In this document: in pieces, positions 35,539 to 42,729 of the stretch
How positions within the stretch are numbered: the first letter of the stretch is position 1
Layout: each line of letters opens with the position of its first letter
Source of the DNA: Anaerocolumna jejuensis DSM 15929
Lineage (GTDB): Bacteria > Bacillota > Clostridia > Lachnospirales > Lachnospiraceae
Assembly: GCF_900142215.1 (NCBI RefSeq)
Contig: NZ_FRAC01000018.1
Span: 75,419 to 139,418, forward strand
Length of the DNA stretch: 64,000 nt
Direction: 5' to 3'
Translations under genes and position numbers: made by a program
Notes under the pieces: generated by a model
The model's database searches: none
Told to the model about the DNA's origin: nothing
The model's input: the letters and a program-made list of their open reading frames with translations, nothing else

Positions 35539-36602
35539 GTTTTCTTCCCTCCAAACCCATATGACTTACGTAACATAAGTATTACAAAGCAAGGCGCACC
35601 TATTAAAGAAATCAGTATACCGATTGGTAATTCGGAATGTTTTAGTATGACCCGGCTTGCTACATCTGCCCATACCAGAAATATACTCCCAACCAGTGCA
35701 CTGGTTGGTATTAATTTCTTATGATCAGTTCCAGTGACCATACGAACTGCATGAGGGATAATTAATCCCACAAATCCAATTATACCAGAAGAAAAAACGG
35801 CAAAACCCACCATAACAGATACCAATATAAGGTAAAGTATTCTTGCAGTTCTTAGATCTGTTCCCAAAGTAATTGCCGTATCTTCCCCTAATAGCATTAA
35901 ATTGAGATTCCTGGATTGTGTCCAGAAAAATAAGGCTCCTAAAATCATAATTGGCAATACCACCTTGACAATGCCCCACTTGGCACCTGCTAAACTGCCC
36001 ATGGTCCAGAAGGTAACTTCTGCCGTAGCATTTCGATCATTTGCAATATATAGCACAAAATTGGAAAAGGCAGAACAAATGGAGCCAACTGCCATTCCCG
36101 CTAATATCAGTTTTCCTGTCTTTGCTTTTCCTCCGATGTTAGATAAGCTTATAACCAGGAAGGAAGAACCAAGAGCGCCCAAAAAAGCCATAACTCCTGT
36201 AAAATCATTACCAAAAAGACTTCCTATTCCCAGCATAATCGCCAGTGTTGCTCCAAAAGAAGCTCCCGAGGAAATGCCTAATACATAGGGATCAGCCAAA
36301 GGATTTTTTACAACTGCCTGCATAACGTCTCCACAGACAGATAGTCCAATTCCAATGGCGATTGCAAGTAGTACCCTGGGAAAACGGATCAACCATACAA
36401 CATCATGAATTGCACCTGACGAGAATGCCTTGTATTGCTCTAAATGAAATAATTTGTAAAATAAAACCCCATAGACCTGACTAACTGTAATTTCTGCATT
36501 TCCAAAGGTAATTGCAGCTAGCACCGAAAGTATGAGCACTATGAGCAATCCCAGATAACATAGGCCCCAAAATAAGTTTCCTGTCTTTTTTCCTGTTTTC
36601 AT
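35535..36602 (-). CDS. btuC: FecCD/BtuC-type permease
   Basis: 355 aa with about ten membrane helices. Family marks are RFPRVLLAIAIGIGLSVCGD, then NPLADPYVLGISSGASFGAT and GFVGLIIPHAVRM. It is the channel subunit of a type II ABC importer that takes corrinoids, haem or siderophores across the membrane. It follows the binding-protein gene by 2 bp and overlaps the ATPase gene by 4 bp. Corrinoid specificity is inferred from the riboswitch upstream. Confidence 0.87.
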   Translation of the reverse strand: MKTGKKTGNLFWGLCYLGLLIVLILSVLAAITFGNAEITVSQVYGVLFYKLFHLEQYKAFSSGAIHDVVWLIRFPRVLLAIAIGIGLSVCGDVMQAVVKNPLADPYVLGISSGASFGATLAIMLGIGSLFGNDFTGVMAFLGALGSSFLVISLSNIGGKAKTGKLILAGMAVGSICSAFSNFVLYIANDRNATAEVTFWTMGSLAGAKWGIVKVVLPIMILGALFFWTQSRNLNLMLLGEDTAITLGTDLRTARILYLILVSVMVGFAVFSSGIIGFVGLIIPHAVRMVTGTDHKKLIPTSALVGSIFLVWADVASRVILKHSELPIGILISLIGAPCFVILMLRKSYGFGGKKT

Positions 36603-36604
36603 AC

Positions 36605-37720
36605 TTATTTTATTTCAATATTGGGATATAATCCCTGAGCCAAAGTCACAATACCATCTTTCGTTCGAGTCGTACTTGCATACATTTCACTTAACATAAT
36701 TGGCACCAATCTGCCATTTTGTACGGCACTTAAACTTGCCAGGGACTCATCCTTAAGAAATACATCTAATTTTTCCTGTTTTAATTTTTCTGCATCGTCT
36801 CCTTCATAAGGCATATATACAACAAAAATTACATCCGGATTTAAAGCTATAATATCTTCTTTCCCTAAATCACTGCCGTCTTCTTTGGCTAATTTACCAC
36901 CCAAAGCAGTAACCATATCACCGCCTAAACTGCTTGACCCATAATTTGTAAAAGTAGAGTCATAGGACTCTAATATTAGCACGGATGGTTTTTTCTCCTG
37001 TTTTGATGCTGCTTCTTTTACCGCTTCAACGGTATCCTTCATATCCTTTACAATGGACTCCGCTTTATCCTGTACATCAAAAATCACACCCAGATTTAAA
37101 ATATCCTTATACTCATTTTCCAGTGTTCTGTCATAAGAAACCTCTCCGGTAGCTGGTCTTGTATTACTGTTAATATAAGTATTCGTGCCTTTTTCAATCC
37201 AAGTCGATGCCTCTCCCAAGGTCTTTTCTTTGAAAAGGGAACCCCATGATAAAATCATATCCGGTTCCAGCATTGTTACTGTTTCTAATGAAGGAGTAAA
37301 TTCATCCAAATAGTTTGTTTTTGAAAATGCGGCTTTTAAGGAATCCGGTACTTCATTATCTAATCCAGCCGTTGCAACTATGCGTTTTTCAAGACCTAAT
37401 GCCAATAGGGTCTCAATACTTCCCTGATACACGGCCAGTACTTTTTCAGGTGCCTTCTTATATGTAGTTACTAATTCTTTTCCATCACTTCCATATGTAG
37501 TTATCGTCACAGGATACTCTGTTCTTTTTTCCTTTGCTGCACCTTCTTCACTGCTTGAATCCGCTTGGTCTTTTACAGTATTATCCACATTATCTTCGAT
37601 AATTTTTTCTGCATCTTTTCTGCCAGTATCTTCATTCGTTCCCTTTGAGCCACAGCCTGTCAGCGTGAATAAAAGCACGACAGCCAATAATAAAGTGGCA
37701 ATTCTTCTCTTGTTTTTCAT
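36605..37720 (-). CDS. btuF: Corrinoid/Fe-type ABC binding lipoprotein (BtuF-like)
   Basis: 371 aa. Lipoprotein signal peptide ends in LFTLTGCGSK (lipidated C23). A charged, low-complexity linker (about 30-70) precedes a cluster-A-III/BtuF fold with VLAVYQGSIETLLALGLEKR, then LEPDMILSWGS and ALNPDVIFVVYMP. It is the first gene after a cobalamin riboswitch and a terminator, so its synthesis should be shut off when cobalamin is plentiful. By sequence alone it would be called an iron-complex binding protein; the riboswitch argues for cobalamin or cobinamide. Confidence 0.87.
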   Translation of the reverse strand: MKNKRRIATLLLAVVLLFTLTGCGSKGTNEDTGRKDAEKIIEDNVDNTVKDQADSSSEEGAAKEKRTEYPVTITTYGSDGKELVTTYKKAPEKVLAVYQGSIETLLALGLEKRIVATAGLDNEVPDSLKAAFSKTNYLDEFTPSLETVTMLEPDMILSWGSLFKEKTLGEASTWIEKGTNTYINSNTRPATGEVSYDRTLENEYKDILNLGVIFDVQDKAESIVKDMKDTVEAVKEAASKQEKKPSVLILESYDSTFTNYGSSSLGGDMVTALGGKLAKEDGSDLGKEDIIALNPDVIFVVYMPYEGDDAEKLKQEKLDVFLKDESLASLSAVQNGRLVPIMLSEMYASTTRTKDGIVTLAQGLYPNIEIK

Positions 37721-37785
37721 GATAAATCTTTTCTCCTAGTTTTATTATTGAATGAACAACACCGTTTCCTAAAACAAAGAAAAAA

Positions 37786-37805
37786 GTGTCTGTATACACA
37801 GGCAC
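37786..37805 (-). terminator. Riboswitch-linked intrinsic terminator
   Basis: On the minus strand GTGCCTGT-GTAT-ACAGACAC is followed by TTTTTT. It sits between the aptamer and the first gene and is the probable expression platform of the riboswitch. Confidence 0.75.
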
Positions 37806-37884
37806 CACAAAAAAGACTATTCAGTAATTTTCTTTACCTTTAGTCTTCTAGATGGTTGCTTTGCTCGGAAGCGTCATCGTTCTT

Positions 37885-38045
37885 CTACATAAAGCAGGTT
37901 TCCTGACTTGATTTTCAACATCCTCTTTTCCTTCTCATAGCTTTGCTACAATGGATTAATAAAGAAGGACTCCTATCTTACAGTGACCGGATCGTTCAGG
38001 TTTCTCACCTGATTCCCTTTTAAAAACACAAAATTTTTATTTCTT
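37885..38045 (-). promoter_or_regulatory. Cobalamin riboswitch
   Basis: Minus-strand RNA contains the conserved elements in order: AGGGAATCAGGTGAGAAACC (38001-38020), GGTCACTG close to 37980-37990, and AGTCAGGAAACCTGCT (37893-37908), the classic 3' end of B12 aptamers. The exact ends are estimated. A terminator lies ~80 nt downstream. The remaining part of the 37721-38371 spacer has a hydrolase terminator and, near 38150-38245, a GC-richer stretch that may be a gene scrap. Confidence 0.88.
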
Positions 38046-38278
38046 TGGTGTTTCACTTTATATAGTATTCAATTCCTAAACATACTATCATTATAGCAAT
38101 TTTTTGTCAACTTTTAAGGATATGATTTCACGGAAATCAATTTTGTAAATACTTATACAAATCACATCCTTAGAGCCAGCAAAGATTTCTAGTCTTGGCA
38201 GGCGCGATTGGGCCTTGGCAATGTACTCTGGGCTCTCCCCAAAGCAAAGCCGGAGGTCACGCTAACAAACCCATCCAG

Positions 38279-38318
38279 GAAGAAGCATAACCGCCCCAAC
38301 AGACGGTCATGCTTCTTC
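38279..38318 (-). terminator. Terminator after alpha/beta hydrolase gene
   Basis: GAAGAAGCATAACCG pairs with CGGTCATGCTTCTTC (one mismatch) around CCCCAACAGA. Confidence 0.75.
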
Positions 38319-38371
38319 TGCACATTGTTTGCTATGAATACATTGATTTTTGCAATTCACTAAGCAGTGTC

Positions 38372-39538
38372 CTAGCGATCACTTGGGCGAGGTGCGGCCG
38401 GGCCAAGCCCGATCGAGCAGAGCCAGTTCAGCGCCACCTCGTGCAGCACATTGATGTTGTCAACCTGACAGTGTTCTAATCCGCCAAGTCGCCTATCCTC
38501 TATTGGAAAGAACGTCTTGTTTTTTGAACCTGACTGCTCGTAATTCTTCAAGGCTTGTGTCAGCGGATTCGGCTGGACCAATATCTCTTCCGCGCCGTGG
38601 ATCACAAGAAGCGGGCATTCTATCTGGTGGAGCACACCTTCGAGATTGTAAGCAAAACGCGGATTTCCCGCAAAGTCATCCAAGCTTTCTGCCCCAAGAA
38701 TTCTCATGCCATGTGCGGCCAGACTCGGTGGCATCCATTTAAGCATTGCATCCCAGTCGAATGCGTGGGTGCCCCCGTCAGAGATGACAGCGGCAATCCT
38801 GTGGTCGAACGAAGCAAATCTCAGAGAGTCGTATGCCGCAAAGCTCTCACCATGCACAATGATCTTATCGGGATCGACTTCCGGCCGTGTTAAAAGGAAG
38901 TCGATTGCTCTTGAATGGAAAGCTTCGCTGTCAGCTCGCCTCCCTTTTCCCTTTTCATACATAGATAGACCGGTGCCAGGCTGGTCATAGACCAGAAAGT
39001 TGTATCCACACGAAATAAAAGCCGGGCCCAGCCAGAAATAGTTCTCAATTGACCACTCATCACCACCGTTGAGAGCGAAAACAGTCGGCTTCGGACCTTT
39101 TATCCAGGTGGGGGAGAAGAAGTACCCATCCAGCTTGACATCCTCGTAATCGACTTGGACCTTCTCCGGGTGAATATCAAAGTATTTTCCGGCAGCTTCG
39201 AAAAGTTCATTTACCTTCTTAAATAGACGGATTTTCTCAGTGTCATCACTCATCACAGCATATTCCGCAATTCGGTAGTAATTGCAAGCGCGAATATAGC
39301 AGTTTCGTGCTGTATACCAGTTTCCAATGGCTTCGGACTCCTTTCCGTGCTTTTCCAGGGCCTGAGCCGTTATAAGCCATTCCCGATGCCATGTATCCTT
39401 ATCATTTGGGTCGATTTTTTTGCAGGCTTCGTAGATCTCGGTGACATCCGTAGCACCGAGACTTGCCATACCCAGGGCTTTGGTGACTTGGTATGACATC
39501 ATGTAGTTATTTGGCCAACGGCTGAATTCAATTGACAT
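38372..39538 (-). CDS. Alpha/beta hydrolase (FrsA/pseudooxynicotine-hydrolase-like)
   Basis: 388 aa, cytoplasmic. An all-helical N-terminal cap (about 1-120) precedes an alpha/beta hydrolase core. The oxyanion strand reads TVFALNGGDEWSIE, the nucleophile elbow VHGESFAAYDSL (serine in G-E-S-F-A), and the likely acid and base are in LLVIHGAEEILV and LEHCQVDN. The elbow GESFAA departs from the common GxSxGG. Similar proteins cleave C-C or ester bonds in aromatic or polyketide-like substrates. The gene is visibly GC-richer than its surroundings, a sign of recent transfer. GGAGG precedes the ATG. A dyad at 39711-39736 lies upstream. Confidence 0.83.
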   Translation of the reverse strand: MSIEFSRWPNNYMMSYQVTKALGMASLGATDVTEIYEACKKIDPNDKDTWHREWLITAQALEKHGKESEAIGNWYTARNCYIRACNYYRIAEYAVMSDDTEKIRLFKKVNELFEAAGKYFDIHPEKVQVDYEDVKLDGYFFSPTWIKGPKPTVFALNGGDEWSIENYFWLGPAFISCGYNFLVYDQPGTGLSMYEKGKGRRADSEAFHSRAIDFLLTRPEVDPDKIIVHGESFAAYDSLRFASFDHRIAAVISDGGTHAFDWDAMLKWMPPSLAAHGMRILGAESLDDFAGNPRFAYNLEGVLHQIECPLLVIHGAEEILVQPNPLTQALKNYEQSGSKNKTFFPIEDRRLGGLEHCQVDNINVLHEVALNWLCSIGLGPAAPRPSDR

Positions 39539-39710
39539 TGCAATATCCTCCTTTTCCAGTTCTAGTGATTACTCATTGTTGTATTTTTCGAGCTCAGGTA
39601 AATTTTACAAGGCAAAAATAAAGCTTCCCTTAAAAGAAGATATACAGGAACAGTACAGCCATTAATCTTGCAATACGATATTGTCGCATTTTATTCGCTC
39701 ACCATCGCTC

Positions 39711-39736
39711 CAATAAGGTACCAAAGTACCTTATTG
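39711..39736. promoter_or_regulatory. 11-bp perfect dyad upstream of hydrolase
   Basis: CAATAAGGTAC-CAAA-GTACCTTATTG. It lies 173-198 bp upstream of the hydrolase start with no T-run, so an operator is more likely than a terminator. The rest of 39539-39938 is AT-rich with no coding sequence seen. Confidence 0.5.
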
Positions 39737-39938
39737 AAAATAGTATATCACAATAGTTCGCAATATGCAATACTATCCATGTTTCTTTCACATGTCTATT
39801 TCACTACCCGCATGAACTGGCTTCATGTGTATTCTATTTTAAATTATATATTGCAACTGTATTGACCAGGATTCTGAAATACATTATAATAGAACAAGTT
39901 TGACATAAATTAGTAATTGATAGAAAAAAGTCAGGTAA

Positions 39939-40098
39939 GTGTGAAAGAATAAGCTTTCACACTCCATTATTTATGGCAGTACCGCAGACAAGTCTGCGGT
40001 ATGCAATGGGAGCAAGTGTGAAAGAAAAACGCTTTCACACTCCATTATTTATAGCAGTACCACAGACAAGTCTGCGGTATGCAATGGGAGCAAGTATG
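39939..40098 (+). repeat. Tandem duplication (77 and 78 bp) spanning a translation start
   Basis: Two near-identical units begin GTGTGAAAGAA at 39939 and 40016. The third partial unit is the true gene start, where the GTG of the repeat is replaced by ATG at 40096. Each unit contains two hairpins (GTGTGAAAG with CTTTCACAC, and CCGCAGAC with GTCTGCGG or close) and ends in GGGAGCAAGT, the ribosome site. The 78-bp unit keeps frame, so initiation at GTG 40018 would give a 26-residue N-terminal extension. Confidence 0.85.
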
Positions 40099-41007
40099 AA
40101 CGAAAGAAAATCAAAAAAGCTACCTTGGATATTGCTATTCTTTGGAATCGCATGCATATCCATATCGGCCTTCTTTGTAAAGAAGGCTCATGTCAATGGC
40201 ATATCTGTTTCATTTTATAGGGTATTTTTTGCTACGCTGTTCATATTACCCTTCTATATCCGGCAAAAAAGTAAGGACATGAATTTGAAAGGAATCTGCC
40301 TTTCATTACTGGGCGGCATGTTTTTCGCATTTGAACTGATATTCTGGAATACGGCTGTGATTGTATCCAATACGACATTTCCCACATTGATTGTCAATCT
40401 TTCCTCGGTATGGGTCGGGATAGGGGCAATGATACTTTTCAGCGAGAAGTTGAACCTCTTCCATTGGGCGGGCAATATTATTGCAATTCTTGGGGTTGCT
40501 ATAATCATTGGTATCAATAATATCATACATATGAAAATCGATACCGGCTTTGTATTTTCCATTATTGCAAGCATATTTCTTGCTCTGTATCTTTTGTCAG
40601 TAAAAGAAGTCAGGCAGAAAAACAGCACGATTCAAGTCGTCTTTTTCACTTTCTTAGGGTGTACCATTACATTATTGATTTGCTGCATTGCTACGGGAAG
40701 CACGTTATATGGTTTCTCCCTGCCATCCTGGGCCTATTTATTATGCCTGGGCCTGATTACACAGGTTGGGGGATACTTTTCAATCAATTATGCCCTTGGT
40801 TATATTGATTCGTCCACAGTTTCAATACTTACATTGCTTCAACCGATACTTACCGCTGTATTTGCCGTAATCGTCCTGAATGAAGAGTTCACGGTTCACC
40901 ATATAATCGGCGGGGTCCTGGTATTGGCAGGGCTTGTTATTGCGCTGCTGTTTAAAGATAATAGTCATTACAAGAAATCGATATCAAAAACGGACAATAT
41001 ACGGTAG
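40096..41007 (+). CDS. EamA/DMT family transporter
   Basis: 303 aa with ten membrane helices in two EamA repeats, each ~140 residues (about 10-140 and 150-285). Pieces such as LLGGMFFAFELIFWNTAVIV and QPILTAVFAVIVLNEEF are typical of drug/metabolite exporters. ATG 40096 has GGGAG 5 nt upstream, but the frame stays open to 39973 through the tandem repeat, so longer forms are possible. The function is probably efflux of a small metabolite; which one is unknown. A good terminator follows at 41073-41102. Confidence 0.88.
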   Translation: MNERKSKKLPWILLFFGIACISISAFFVKKAHVNGISVSFYRVFFATLFILPFYIRQKSKDMNLKGICLSLLGGMFFAFELIFWNTAVIVSNTTFPTLIVNLSSVWVGIGAMILFSEKLNLFHWAGNIIAILGVAIIIGINNIIHMKIDTGFVFSIIASIFLALYLLSVKEVRQKNSTIQVVFFTFLGCTITLLICCIATGSTLYGFSLPSWAYLLCLGLITQVGGYFSINYALGYIDSSTVSILTLLQPILTAVFAVIVLNEEFTVHHIIGGVLVLAGLVIALLFKDNSHYKKSISKTDNIR

Positions 41008-41072
41008 GGAATGAATCCAGCCTCAACCTGTCACAAGCGGCATTAGACACCATTATTATATATACACAAAAT

Positions 41073-41102
41073 AAAACCTCCTGACTTTTATCAGGAGGTT
41101 TT
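41073..41102 (+). terminator. Intrinsic terminator of EamA gene
   Basis: AAAACCTCCTGA-CTTTTA-TCAGGAGGTTTT, perfect 12-bp stem. Confidence 0.9.
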
Positions 41103-41127
41103 CAAAATAATTTAACTGATGCTTCTA

Positions 41128-41388
41128 TTACTGCTCCGATAGTTGACTATTTATCTCATTAAAGACAACTAAGTTATAACCATTAAAATCTAATGCATGC
41201 TTTTCTAGTGAAGGAAACTCTCCATTATCTGACCAAACCACTGTCACCATCTTAGCATTTTGAGAAAACATATCCCAATTATCATCGCTTAATGAAGTTT
41301 GATAATTTTTCCAAAGATTTCTATAGTTTTCATGTTGATTCTCAGGAATAGATAAGAAATACTTCTTCCAACAGGTTATAATGATTCC
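41128..41388 (-). pseudogene. Open frame without start, remnant of unknown gene
   Basis: About 86 codons in the same frame as, and directly after, the stop of the uracil-DNA-glycosylase-like gene. It reads WKKYFLSIPENQHENYRNLW and later DNGEFPSLEKHALDFNGYNL, ending NSQLSEQ. The composition is clearly protein-like, but there is no ATG, GTG or TTG start with ribosome site near the beginning. It is either the 3' stump of a deleted gene joined at 41389, or an extension reached only by stop readthrough. Family not recognised. Confidence 0.55.
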
Positions 41389-41967
41389 TTATAAGTTCTT
41401 TACCACAATTTCCTTTAGAACAGGCAAAACATCCTTTTCAAACCATGGATTTTGTTTCAACCAGCCAAGATTTAAAGGAGAAGGATGAACCAATGGAAAA
41501 TATTCCGGTAAATATTTTTGAAAATTTCTCACTGTTTCAGTTAAACTTTTCTCACGTCTTTCATTTAAATAATATTTCTGGGCATAGCTACCGATTAGAA
41601 TTATGCTTTCAATATTTGGCATCTCATCCAGTAAACGTGGATGCCATTTTTCTGCAAAGCCTTTTCTAGGTGGGGCATCACCGGTTTTTGCTTTTCCTGG
41701 ATAATAGAAATCCATAGGCAAATGAGCGATGCGATTCGTACTATAAAATATCTCGCGAGATACTCCCATCCACTCTCTTAAACGGTCACCACTTAAATCA
41801 TTCCAAAACAACCCCGTTGCTTCTGCTTTACGTCCCGGTGCCTGTCCAACTATGGCAATGCGAGCATCTACAGAAGCTTTAAATAATGGTGGAATTTCCA
41901 GTTTTGTATAGGATTCATTCATTGGGTCAGCCATAATTTCTTGTTTAATTTTTTCAAATATCATCAT
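41389..41967 (-). CDS. Uracil-DNA glycosylase superfamily protein
   Basis: 192 aa, cytoplasmic. Motif 1 reads IAIVGQAPGRKAEATGLFWN and motif 2 LVHPSPLNLGW, typical of the small UDG-fold proteins near the family 4/5/MUG border. The usual catalytic D/N in motif 1 (GxxPG-x-x-E/D) appears as GQAPGRKAE. It probably acts on damaged bases in DNA, but these small Firmicute versions are mostly uncharacterised. It starts at ATG ATG 41967 or 41964. Downstream the frame continues as the remnant at 41128-41388. Confidence 0.82.
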   Translation of the reverse strand: MMIFEKIKQEIMADPMNESYTKLEIPPLFKASVDARIAIVGQAPGRKAEATGLFWNDLSGDRLREWMGVSREIFYSTNRIAHLPMDFYYPGKAKTGDAPPRKGFAEKWHPRLLDEMPNIESIILIGSYAQKYYLNERREKSLTETVRNFQKYLPEYFPLVHPSPLNLGWLKQNPWFEKDVLPVLKEIVVKNL

Positions 41968-42042
41968 ATTTCACTTCCATTGTATTTTGATAATAAAATA
42001 AGCAAAATCCCTTATATTATTAATCGGAGGAAATGTATAACT

Positions 42043-42330
42043 TTATTTCTTTCGACCGATATTCCTATGAGCAATATCAAAAGTGATTGAAGCAATAAGA
42101 GAACTTGCGCAAGCAACTAGCAATAAGATTCCCATTACAAATCTGCCCAATGACTCAAAGCTCTCGTTTGTTACACTGTACATGGTAATAAAATTGTATA
42201 TCATAAAAGGAAATAATACAATTGCCGGTATATATTTCACATATCTTATTTTCTTAAACAATAGATTTAATATGAAAGTTATTATAATCGCTGTTATGGA
42301 TATTAAAATCAATATGATACCAAAATTCAT
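42043..42330 (-). CDS. Small integral membrane protein
   Basis: 95 aa with three predicted membrane helices (about 4-25, 33-52, 65-85) and a basic C-terminus HRNIGRKK. AAAGGGG lies 7 nt upstream of the ATG. It stands alone between the UDG-like gene and a repeat-bearing spacer. No family recognised and no function can be given. Confidence 0.65.
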   Translation of the reverse strand: MNFGIILILISITAIIITFILNLLFKKIRYVKYIPAIVLFPFMIYNFITMYSVTNESFESLGRFVMGILLLVACASSLIASITFDIAHRNIGRKK

Positions 42331-42593
42331 AAAAATTCCCCTTTCTTTATTCGTTTATGATTAGACAAATGAAATAACCGATATGTTCCATAACGCCTGC
42401 CACCATTCCTTCTTTCTCTCTTTCCAAGCATCTACATATTTTCAAGTTTCTATACCGTCTACTCAAGCTTGGCAAAATTCTCATTTTCCAGTATCGGGAC
42501 CTCCGCTCTCATTAATCTGCGGAAATCCCAATCCATAGAAACCCTTTATTTCAAGCCTTTTCCGTCCTCTCTATTTCGCCACCCTTGACATCT

Positions 42594-42682
42594 ACTGTCT
42601 CAACATACCTTGAACAGTCAAAAAAGATGCCACTTAAACCCGGTGGGGTCTAAGCGGCAGGTTAATATTATGCAATTTTTAT
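42594..42682. repeat. Dispersed repeat A (fullest copy)
   Basis: Left half (ACTGTCTCAACATACCTTGA..., 42594-42635) matches 61315-61356. Right half (TTAAACCCGGTGG..., then TTAATATTATGCAATTTTT, 42634-42682) matches 59993-60044. The centre GCCACTTA ... TAAGCGGC forms an imperfect hairpin. It lies in the 42331-42729 spacer, which has no other feature that I can see. Confidence 0.7.
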
Positions 42683-42729
42683 TAACAGTTCTTTTTCATT
42701 GTCAGTTAACTATATGTCATCTCAAATGC

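Noticed and set aside
34768..37720. Siderophore uptake operon under Fur control
   Set aside because: No Fur-like dyad seen; the leader carries cobalamin riboswitch elements.
38150..38245. Minus-strand text GESPEYIAKAQSRLPRLEIF downstream of the hydrolase
   Set aside because: Looks coding but very short and without start or family; may be a remnant carried in with the hydrolase.
39939..40098. CRISPR array
   Set aside because: Only two units in direct tandem without unique spacers, and the units contain the gene start; it is a tandem duplication.
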